In this document: one piece after another, positions 1 to 6,108 of the stretch
Position numbering within the stretch: the first letter of the stretch is position 1
Layout: each line of letters begins with the position of its first letter
Assembly (NCBI GenBank): GCA_964500515.1
Contig: CAZCNE010000021.1
Location: 1 to 6,108, forward strand
Direction of reading: 5' to 3'
Length of the DNA stretch: 6,108 nucleotides
Source of the DNA: Altimarinus sp964500515
GTDB lineage: Bacteria > Patescibacteriota > Gracilibacteria > BD1-5 > UBA6164
Made by a program: the position numbers and the translations under genes
Notes under the pieces: model-generated
The model's database searches: none
Seen by the model: the letters and a program-made list of their open reading frames with translations, nothing else
Told to the model about the DNA's origin: nothing

Positions 1-25
1 GTAAATTTTATTTTTTACTTTTATT

Positions 26-57
26 AAACCTTTAGAAAAATCTCTAAAGGTTTTTTA
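26..57 (+). terminator. Intrinsic terminator of the upstream gene
   Basis: An 11-bp perfect inverted repeat (26-36 with 43-53, arm AAACCTTTAGA) closes a 6-base loop and runs into a T-rich tail, the usual form of a Rho-independent terminator. It probably ends a gene lying before the window. About 30 bases including the whole hairpin recur at 6054-6083. Confidence 0.85.
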
Positions 58-182
58 TTTATATAAAAAATTGTATGAATTGAACTTACTTATGAAAATA
101 CTTGATAATATTTCTTTATTTTTCAGTATTTTTCTTTAAAAAAGTTTTTATTCTATCTTAATATTTTTTAATAACAAATATT
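58..182. other. AT-rich intergenic leader of the first operon
   Basis: This stretch has no credible gene. It contains a weak imperfect hairpin (AAAATACT at 95-102 with AGTATTTT at 125-132, 22-base loop) and several TA-rich hexamers such as TAATAT at 106-111 that could be a -10 element, but none has a convincing -35 partner. The promoter for the 183-3561 unit should lie here. There is no purine-rich Shine-Dalgarno stretch before the ATG at 183. Confidence 0.4.
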
Positions 183-1088
183 ATGATTAACATATTAACA
201 ATTTCACCATCTGATAAGTGATGGTATACAAATTGAATGCCTGAATCTAAATGAAAAGTTTGACTAAACAAGGAAGTTGATGTTTGAGTAATTCCAAATC
301 AAGATAAAGTTTTCGAACAACATAAAAATTTAATTAAACAAATAACTTCAATAAATGTTGCAAACTTAATAAATATACCTTTTTCAGATATTTGAAAATT
401 TGATATTTCTGATAATATGGTTTTTGTTAGAGATAGCTTTTTATCAGATCAAAAAAGTAAAATTTTTATGTCAAAGTTTAGAAACCCATCAAGATTAAAT
501 CAAGCTGATATTGTTAAAAGTATTTTGGAAAATAAAATAATAAATAATGAAATAAGTAGAGAATTTAATCTTCCACCACTTGATGATGAAAATATTTATT
601 TAGAATGAGGAGATTTTAGATATTTACCTGAAGATAATCTTTTATTTGTTTGATATAATCCAGATAAAAAAACATCTAGAAATTCCGAAGAATGAATTAA
701 GTGGCTAATAAAAGAAATGAATTTAAAAAATAACAATTTTATTAATATTCATTCAAAGTGATATCATATAGATACAGTTTTATGACTTGCAACAAATATA
801 GATTGAAATTTAATTTCTTGTATTACAAATCCTGAAAAAATAGGGAATTATGAAGAACTTAAAACTTTTTGTGAAAAAAAGTGAATTAAATTATTAAATA
901 CATTTGATAAAAATAATACTTGAGTTTTTAATACATTAAATTTGAATGAATATTTATTGTCATCAGATAAATTTGATAAAAAAACAGAAGAAGAATTAAA
1001 TAAGTTATGAGTTAAAAGAGTAATAATTGATACTTCAGAGTATTGGAAAGCATGATGATGAATACATTGCTTAACTAACCAAATATAA
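183..1088 (+). CDS. Arginine deiminase / amidinotransferase superfamily enzyme (301 aa, UGA read as Gly)
   Basis: This is a guanidino-modifying enzyme of the pentein fold, which attacks the guanidinium carbon with a cysteine. Residues matching the catalytic set of arginine deiminase are all present: R83-D84 (F-V-R-D), E141-G-G-D144, H195-I-D197 and C296 in G-G-G-I-H-C-L-T near the C-terminus. The stretch before the cysteine (I-D-T-S-E-Y) resembles dimethylarginine dimethylaminohydrolase. However, H-x-D in place of the H-L-K of that enzyme favours an unsubstituted guanidine such as arginine or agmatine. At 301 residues it is shorter than classical arginine deiminase (about 400) and close to the smaller members. 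An amidinotransferase role is also possible, since glycine amidinotransferase has a similar G-G-G-F-H-C site. Three consecutive UGA codons (1053-1061) encode the active-site G-G-G. The ATG at 183 follows AAATATT and has no Shine-Dalgarno. It is first in the unit, 23 bases before argG, which suggests citrulline supply. The family is secure; the substrate is not. Confidence 0.8.
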
Positions 1089-1111
1089 TTTTATTTTTTA
1101 ATTATTTATTT

Positions 1112-2371
1112 ATGAAAAAAGATATGAACTATTTGAAAATTGCTTCACATGAAGCAAAAAAAGGAGAATTTGATAAATGTTTGCTTTTATATTCTTGATG
1201 ACTGGATACATCAGTTATGTTAAAATGGATCCAAGAAAACTATAATTGTGATGTAATTACTTTGACAATTGATATTTGACAAACAGCTGATAATTTAGAA
1301 GAAATAAAAAAGAAAGCTATGCAATTATGAGCAAAAGAAGCTATTGTATATGATGCAAAAGATGAATTTGCTGATTCATTGTTATCTTATGCTATTATGT
1401 CAAATGCTGATTATCAATGATGATATGCGCTTTCAACTCCATTATGAAGAATAATTATATCAGAAATTGCTATCAAAGAGGCAAAAAAACATAATTGTAC
1501 AGTTATAGCACATGGATGTACTTGAAAATGAAATGATCAAGTAAGGTTTGAATGATACTTAACATGCTTAAATCCAAAAATCAAAACTATTGCACCAGTT
1601 AGAGAATGGGCTATGTGAAGAGATGAAGAAATAGAATATGCCTTAAAAAATAATATTCCAGTAAAACAGAAAAAAGATAAACCATATTCATATGACGAAA
1701 ATATGTGGTGAAACACTTGAGAATGATGAGAAATTGAAGACCCAAAATTAATTCCTCCATTAGAAAATATATTACAATGGTGTAAAACTCCTCAAAACGC
1801 AAAAGATAAAGAAATAGATATTGAAATAAGTTTTGAAAAATGAATTCCAACTAAATTAAATTGAGTAAAAATGAAATTAAGTGAAATAATAATGATGTAT
1901 AACACTCTTTGAGCTCAAGCATGAGTTTGAGTATTTCAATTAATTGAAGATAGGGTAGTAGGGTTAAAAGTAAGATGAGTTTATGAAAATCCTTGAGCAA
2001 GTATTTTAATTCAAGCACATAAAAAATTAGAACAATTAGTTTCAACAAGAGAAGAAAATGAATTAAAATCATTTATTGATAATAAATGGGCGTATTTGAC
2101 ATATTGAGCAAAATGGTATGATCCAGTTATTAAACATATAAATTCTTATATAGTTAGTCAAAACAAGAAAGTTACATGAATTGTAAAAGTAAAACTTTAT
2201 AAATGAAATTTAAATGTAGTTGCATTAAAATCAGATTATTCATTGTTTGATAAAGATTTAGCAACTTTTAATAAAAATGCTAGTTTTAACCAAAATTCTT
2301 CAGCTTGATTTATTGAAATATATAATTTAGCACAAAAAACTGCATATAATATATTTAATTATAATAAATAA
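1112..2371 (+). CDS. argG: Argininosuccinate synthase (419 aa, UGA read as Gly)
   Basis: ArgG joins citrulline and aspartate at the cost of ATP (to AMP and pyrophosphate) to give argininosuccinate, in the cytoplasm. The PP-loop nucleotide-binding motif Y-S-G-G-L-D-T-S lies at residues 27-34, followed by the family pattern T-I-D-I-G-Q. The citrulline/aspartate-binding motif H-G-C-T-G-K-G-N-D-Q-V-R-F-E spans residues 134-147. Downstream I-A-P-V-R-E-W, G-V-x-L-type and E-D-R-V-V-G-L-K segments follow in the order expected. By hand count about 26 of 29 glycines are UGA, including both glycines of the PP-loop. Length is near the usual 400, with about 20 extra N-terminal residues before the first strand. 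M5 is an alternative start, but the segment from residue 9 (K-I-A-S-H-E-A-K-K-G-E) looks like the extension of one ArgG subgroup, so the ATG at 1112 is kept. TAA stop; argH begins two bases later, implying co-expression. Confidence 0.97.
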
Positions 2372-2373
2372 AT

Positions 2374-3561
2374 ATGACAAAATTATGGGAAACAAACAAA
2401 AATTCTTTAGATAAAAAAATTGAAGAATTTACTGTATGAGATGATTATATCATAGATAAAACTTTCTTAGCTTTTGATATAAAGGCAAGTCTTGCTCATG
2501 CAAGTATGTTGCACAAAGTAGGTATATTAAATAAAAATGAATTAAAAGATTTAGAAAAATGATTTAAAGAAATTCTTAAATTATTTAATGAATGAAAATT
2601 TGATATTGAAATTTATCAAGAAGACTGACATACTGCAATTGAAGAATACTTAACAAAAAATTATTGAAATATATGAAAAAAAATTCATACCTGAAGGTCT
2701 AGGAATGATCAATCTTTAACAATGATTCGCTTATATATGCTTGAATCTCTTAAAAAATCAATAAATAAAGTAGATATTTTAGAACAGGCAATAAATAAAA
2801 AATCTAAAGAAAATATTTTTTCTATGCCTTGATATACTCATATGCAAAAAGCTATGCCTACAGATGTGAAAACTTGGCTTAATTCTTATAAAGATGCAAT
2901 TTCTGATCAAAAAATATTATTAAAATCTTTAGAAAAAATTTTTAATCAATCTCCTCTATGATCAGCTGCTTGATTTTGAATAAAAAATTTTAAAAATGAT
3001 AGAAATTTTAGTGCAAATATTATGTGATTTAAAAAAGTTCAGGAAAATCCTATGTATTGTTGAATATCAAGATGATTATTCGAATATAATTTTTTATCAA
3101 ACTTATGAAATATTTTGCTTATTATAAATAGATTAAATAACGACATATTACTTTTTACAACTCAAGAATTTGATTATGTAAGTTTGCCACAAAATATGAC
3201 TACAGGTTCTTCAATTATGCCAAACAAAAGAAACTATGATGTATGTGAACTTGTAAGGTGAAAGATATCTTTACATTTTTGATATGAAACTCAAATTAAA
3301 GAATTATATTCACATCTTTTTTGATGATATCAAAGAGATTTACAACTAACAAAATCAATTCTCATTAATTGATTTACAAATTGGAATAATATAATTGATA
3401 TATTTACTCTTATAATAAAAAACTTATGAATAAATGAAGATAAATTAAAAAATTCGATGACAGATGATATTTATGCAACTCAAGAAGTTTATAATCTTGT
3501 TTCTAAGTGATTAAGTTTTAGAGAAGCATATAAAAAAGTCAAAAAATCTAATTTTTCTTAA
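2374..3561 (+). CDS. argH: Argininosuccinate lyase, short form (395 aa, UGA read as Gly)
   Basis: ArgH splits argininosuccinate into arginine and fumarate and belongs to the fumarase/aspartase superfamily, whose members are homotetramers with shared active sites. E-D-G-H-T-A-I-E-E-Y (about residues 81-90), H-T-G-R-S-R-N-D-Q at 105-113 and Y-T-H-M-Q-K-A-M-P-T around H156 (the catalytic histidine segment) are all present. The signature loop G-S-S-I-M-P-N-K-R-N has its serine pair at 279-280. The protein is about 60-70 residues shorter than the common 460. It stops just after F-R-E-A-Y-K-K-V, early in the usual C-terminal small domain, so that domain is incomplete. Reading from the ATG at 2374 to the TAA needs no frameshift, so the short form looks intrinsic. 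It starts two bases after argG and is followed by a strong hairpin. The pairing with argG makes the assignment firm. Confidence 0.95.
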
Positions 3562-3579
3562 ATTTTTCAATATATTTCT

Positions 3580-3618
3580 TTAAAAAATAAAGTATTTTAA
3601 CAATACTTTATTTTTTAA
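3580..3618 (+). terminator. Hairpin terminator or processing element after argH
   Basis: A perfect inverted repeat of about 17 bp (3580-3596 with 3602-3618, 5-base loop TTAAC) is made almost only of A-T pairs, with a T-run in the 3' arm. It lies 19 bases after the argH stop and reads as an intrinsic terminator. Its 3' end is only 11 bases before the ATG of the next gene, so no normal promoter fits between them. It may therefore also act as a partial terminator, an attenuator or an RNA processing and stabilising stem. Confidence 0.75.
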
Positions 3619-3629
3619 TTTTAAATATT

Positions 3630-3994
3630 ATGGAAAAAAATAACATTTGGTGAAAATCAATTCATATAAATATGAATGGATGTAATGATAATGTGAAAGA
3701 TCCTGAAAAAATAAAAAAATTTATAGAAGAATTATGTGCAAATATAAATATGAATAAACATTGACCTTTGTATCTCGAAAGATTTTGATATTGAAATCTT
3801 GAATGATATTCTTGTATACAATTTATAGAAACTTCTTCTATAACTTGTCATTTGATGAACAAAATTGAAAAAATAATAGAGCTTTTATAGATATTTTTAG
3901 TTGTAAAGATTTTAATTCTGAAATGACAGAAAAATTTTGTAGCGAATATTTTCAAGCAAAAGAATTAAAATCCATAACACTTGATAGAAAATAA
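3630..3994 (+). CDS. Divergent SpeD-family pyruvoyl decarboxylase-like protein with an apparent -1 frameshift (121 aa if joined)
   Basis: The SpeD family cleaves itself at a serine to form a pyruvoyl cofactor used for decarboxylation. The N-terminus G-K-S-I-H-I-N-M-N-G-C fits the first strand of the prokaryotic family (G-K-H-L-x-x-x-x-x-G-C). The segment E-T-S-S-I-T-C-H aligns with the processing site S-E-S-H-L-T-I-H, putting the pyruvoyl serine at S69 and the catalytic histidine at H74. F-I-D-I-F-S-C matches V-D-L-F-T-C and supplies the catalytic cysteine (C92 in the joined product). The residue after S69 is serine instead of histidine, and the W-P-E after H74 is missing, so it is far from standard. 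The frame from ATG 3630 ends at TAG 3888-3890. The conserved C-terminal part continues in the -1 frame from about 3872 to TAA 3992. A six-A run at 3868-3873 is the likely switch point: sequencing or assembly error, mutation or slippage. There is no spermidine synthase beside it, so an arginine or ornithine decarboxylase role is possible but unproven. Confidence 0.72.
3867..3874 (+). other. Homopolymer frameshift site inside the SpeD-like gene
   Basis: The bases GAAAAAAT contain six A residues. In the first frame they read GAA AAA ATA. If the lysine tRNA moves back one base on the A-run, reading continues AAT AAT AGA GCT, giving N-N-R-A-F-I-D-I-F-S-C, which restores the family pattern. The sequence is not a canonical X-XXY-YYZ slippery heptamer, because the second codon is ATA. 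A missing A in the read or assembly is at least as likely as programmed slippage. Confidence 0.6.
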
Positions 3995-4015
3995 TAATTA
4001 TTTAACTTATATATT

Positions 4016-5251
4016 ATGAAAACACATAAACTTATGCATAAATATAATGATCAAAATGAAGAGAAAGATAGATGAATAGATAACTTTCAATGAAATTTAA
4101 GTAGAAGTATAATAAATAGTATAAATGAGCTTATAAAAATAAAAAGTATATCTAATACAAAGGAAGAAAACGAAATGTTAGAACATATACATAACACAAT
4201 ATCAACATTTAAAAAAAATAATAAAAATAAAAATATAAACATTGATTTAAAAAAAATAGGAATTGAAAATGAGTGAATATATAAATGATGAATAATATGT
4301 AATATAGCAAATCCAGAACTTAATGAAAATATTATATTGATGTGACATGTAGATGTTGTTCCTATTAAAGATACTCCTAAAAATATTTGGAAAACAAATC
4401 CATTTAATATGTATGAAGATGAAAAATATTTATATTGAAGATGAACTTGTGATATGAAATCATGATTATGAATAATGCTTGAATTAATAAAGAATATTAC
4501 CAATAACAATTTTAATCAAAAATTTAATTTATCATTTATATTTTCAACTTGAGAAGAAACCTGATTACCAAATTGATTAACAGAAATAATAAATAATTGA
4601 GAATTACCAAAATCAGATTTTTCAATTACACTTGAACCTACAGAGTGAAAAATTTATATATGAGTTTTTGGCTATATGGTATGAAAATATACTGTAGATT
4701 GAGTTTCTTGTCATTCATCAAATCCTTCTTTATGAGAAAATGCTATAGAAAAAAGTAATATACTTATGAATACTCTTATTGAACAAAAAGATAAATGTGA
4801 AGAGTTTAATGGAGTAAAGGAAGTTTTTGAAATTACAAAAATAAACTGATGAACAGCATCAAATATAGTTCCAAATCAAGTAGAATATACTATAAACCAT
4901 AGATATGCACCATGAAAAGATTCTAAAGAAAGGGAAGCTTATTTATCTGAAATTGCAAAGTCAACAGATACAAAATTGCATATATTGGAACATAATCCAT
5001 GTAGTCTCGATGTACCTTTAGATAATCCTATATTATTAAAAGTGATTGAGGCAACAAAAAGTGATATTTCATCATTAAATTTAGTACCATTTTGGAGTGA
5101 TATGGCACAAACTTCGATAAATTGAATTCCTTCAATTAATTATTGACCTTGAAGTATAAAACAAGCTCATACAAGCAATGAGTTTGTAAGTAAAGAATCA
5201 ATAAATGAAGTATATATTTCACTTAAAAATTTATTATTTAAACCAATATAA
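4016..5251 (+). CDS. M20-family metallopeptidase/deacylase, ArgE/DapE type (411 aa, UGA read as Gly)
   Basis: M20 enzymes of this type use two zinc ions to hydrolyse amide bonds, for example N-acetylornithine (ArgE), succinyl-diaminopimelate (DapE) or dipeptides, in the cytoplasm. The expected ligands are visible: H111 in M-G-H-V-D-V-V-P, bridging D146 in G-R-G-T-C-D-M-K-S-G, catalytic/metal E180-E181 in S-T-G-E-E-T-G, E207 in L-E-P-T-E and H385 in Q-A-H-T-S-N-E. The dimerisation domain carries C-H-S-S-N-P-S-L-G-E-N-A-I and G-G-T-A-S-N-I-V-P-N. Length is normal for the family. The first 25 or so residues precede the usual start of homology (S-I-I-N-S-I-N-E-L-I) and are polar. No signal peptide is seen. 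It lies 21 bases after the SpeD-like gene and overlaps the next start by one base. In this setting N-acetylornithine or N-acetylcitrulline is a reasonable substrate, but the motifs do not fix it, and a dipeptidase role remains open. Confidence 0.92.
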
Positions 5252-5832
5252 TGAATAATATAATTAGCTTAGAAATTTGACAAAAAAATAAATATATTGA
5301 AATCAATAACAATGAAATATGTATTGAATTAATTAAAAATATTTCTAGTGAATACTGTAACAAAATTTCAAAATTAATAAAAAAAGAAAATATCAAGAAT
5401 TGAGAACATATGATAGAAAAAGCCCCAGAAGAAATTTATAAACAAGTAATTGATAATTGATGAGTAATTGCAAAAATCAATGATCATATTGTATGATTTA
5501 TTTGACAAAAAAATGTATCAAATCTTGTTGAAATTTGATCACTAATAGTTAGTGAAAAATTTAGAAATATGTGAATATGAAAAAGTTTAGTAAATAAGAT
5601 TATATGAATAAATGATTCAAATTTTTCATATATTGTTTCAAACACTCCTTATGCAATTAAAGCAATTTTGTTTTGAAAAAAGTTTACTGAAATCGAAACT
5701 TCATCAATAAACAATGAATTATTTCAAAAAATAGAAAAAGAGTGAAAATTATTAGAAGATGATAGGGTATTTTGAAATAATAATTTTATATTATATAATT
5801 ATTTATTAAATTCTAAACTCAAAAGAAAATAA
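5251..5832 (+). CDS. GNAT-family N-acetyltransferase (193 aa, UGA read as Gly)
   Basis: GNAT enzymes move an acetyl group from acetyl-CoA to an amine. The acetyl-CoA pyrophosphate-binding motif is R105-N-M-G-I-G-K-S112, preceded by the expected strand E-I-G-S-L-I-V and followed by a helix (L-V-N-K-I-I). The later stretch N-T-P-Y-A-I-K-A-I-L-F-G-K-K-F fits the motif B region, where an aromatic residue and a G-F-type turn usually sit. The first 50 or so residues are lysine- and asparagine-rich and do not show a second known domain. Its ATG uses the last A of the M20 stop (TAATG), so the two are probably translationally coupled, and it ends in a double TAA. Coupling to an ArgE-like deacylase suggests acetylation and deacetylation of related amino compounds. 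The sequence does not identify it as ArgA, and protein or antibiotic acetylation is equally possible. Confidence 0.87.
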
Positions 5833-5930
5833 TAAATAATTAATTAATAAGTTAAATATAATTTGTATTTAAACTTAAATAAAATTTAAATAAATTTTGT
5901 ATTTTAAATAAAAAATATATAATAAATGTA
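5833..5930. other. Very AT-rich intergenic stretch with repeated TTTAAAT-like words
   Basis: Nearly all bases are A or T, with several overlapping variants of TTTAAAT and AAATAAA. No reading frame is supported. It could serve as an upstream AT-rich element for the promoter candidate at 5897-5923. No clear hairpin terminator follows the GNAT gene directly. Confidence 0.5.
5897..5923 (+). promoter_or_regulatory. Candidate promoter before the 3' GC-richer segment
   Basis: A perfect -10 hexamer TATAAT at 5918-5923 lies 15 bases after TTGTAT (5897-5902), which matches the -35 consensus at four of six positions. The 15-base spacer is shorter than the usual 17, and chance TATAAT matches are common in such AT-rich DNA. 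Transcription from here would start near 5930 and could run to the hairpin at 6053-6082. Confidence 0.35.
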
Positions 5931-6083
5931 CCTTAATAATTTTTATATGAAAAATAATTTTAGAAAAACTCCCTTAAACCCTTGTTCACCTGTATACAAA
6001 AACAGATTTTTCTTTGGGCTTTGTTAAAAATTATTATACAATTAAATTTTATAAAACCTTTAGAAAAATCTCTAAAGGTTTTT
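5931..6083 (+). ncRNA. Candidate small structured RNA ending at a terminator
   Basis: The segment 5969-6020 is clearly richer in G+C (CCC, ACC and GGG clusters) than the surrounding spacer. A perfect 12-bp pairing, 5934-5945 with 6025-6036, would close it. Inside, AGAAAAA at 5962-5968 can pair with TTTTTCT at 6007-6013, and CTGT at 5990-5993 with ACAG at 6002-6005. This gives a rod-like fold of about 105 bases followed by the terminator. I do not recognise an established family: the conserved signal recognition particle and tRNA features are absent. A 26-residue reading frame (5947-6027) overlaps it and is an alternative explanation. Confidence 0.35.
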
Positions 6084-6089
6084 ATTTTA
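6053..6089 (+). terminator. Intrinsic terminator, copy of the one at the window start
   Basis: A 12-bp inverted repeat (6053-6064 with 6071-6082) is followed by a T-rich tail. The hairpin and loop match the terminator at 26-55 base for base over about 30 bases. It would end the small transcript proposed at 5931-6083 or any read-through from the GNAT gene. Confidence 0.85.
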
Positions 6090-6108
6090 CTTTTTAAATT
6101 TTAAATAT

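Noticed and set aside
95..132. A second terminator before the first gene.
   Set aside because: The arms pair over only 8 bases with a 22-base loop, too weak to call in such AT-rich DNA.
92..139. A 15-codon hydrophobic reading frame starting at ATG 92.
   Set aside because: It is very short, lies in AT-rich leader DNA where such frames arise by chance, and has no initiation signal.
417..608. A separate 63-residue protein when read with the standard code.
   Set aside because: It is an internal part of the deiminase-like gene, bounded by a UGA that encodes the first glycine of E-G-G-D.
1158..1180. A Shine-Dalgarno-like AAAGGAG followed by an ATG inside the 5' part of argG.
   Set aside because: That ATG is out of frame with argG, and the upstream residues fit the ArgG N-terminal extension.
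1611..2072. Two minus-strand reading frames of 79 and 73 residues rich in Leu, Ile and Phe.
   Set aside because: They are antisense shadows of argG, whose frame is confirmed by motifs; the apparent membrane character comes from AT-rich antisense codons.
4087..4509. A 140-residue minus-strand frame resembling a membrane protein.
   Set aside because: It lies opposite the metal-binding part of the M20 gene, whose motifs are clear, and has no family pattern of its own.
183..5832. A mycoplasma-like code with UGA as tryptophan.
   Set aside because: UGA sits on invariant glycines in ArgG, ArgH, M20 and GNAT motifs, and consecutive UGA codons would give Trp-Trp-Trp at the deiminase active site.
5947..6027. 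A 26-residue reading frame (begins M-K-N-N-F-R-K-T-P-L) without UGA.
   Set aside because: It overlaps the segment with paired arms, has no recognisable domain and uses GGG for its only glycine, unlike its neighbours. It is kept only as an alternative to the small RNA.

Overview
The window is a low-G+C (roughly one quarter G+C by eye) bacterial fragment that reads correctly only if UGA is a glycine codon (translation table 25). UGA falls exactly on the invariant glycines of argininosuccinate synthase (S-G-G-L-D-T-S and H-G-C-T-G-K-G-N-D) and argininosuccinate lyase (H-T-G-R-S-R-N-D-Q), UGG stays at tryptophan positions, and all six genes end in TAA. This code is known from the candidate phyla Gracilibacteria and Absconditabacteria (SR1), so the window very likely comes from one of them. 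I cannot tell which.

With table 25 the plus strand holds six genes, nearly back to back, and no minus-strand gene that I can support. Unit 1 (183-3561) encodes a guanidino-group-modifying enzyme of the arginine deiminase / amidinotransferase superfamily, argininosuccinate synthase (argG) and a short argininosuccinate lyase (argH), separated by 23 and 2 bases. A strong hairpin (about 3580-3618) follows argH. Unit 2 (3630-5832) encodes a divergent SpeD-family (S-adenosylmethionine decarboxylase-like) protein whose frame is broken by an apparent -1 shift, an M20 metallopeptidase/deacylase of the ArgE/DapE type, and a GNAT acetyltransferase overlapping the M20 stop by one base.

Regions without genes: 1-182 holds a hairpin terminator and an AT-rich leader. 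5833-6108 holds an AT-rich stretch, a candidate promoter, a more GC-rich segment with a closing stem (possible small RNA) and a second terminator that repeats the first over about 30 bases.

As a system, the genes suggest arginine/citrulline handling. A deiminase-like enzyme could make citrulline from arginine, and ArgG plus ArgH would turn citrulline and aspartate back into arginine and fumarate. A SpeD-like protein without a spermidine synthase partner may decarboxylate an amino acid of this group rather than S-adenosylmethionine, and the M20/GNAT pair could remove and add N-acyl groups. No carbamoyltransferase, carbamoyl-phosphate synthase or spermidine synthase is present in the window. 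The enzyme families are well supported by motifs; the joint pathway is inference.
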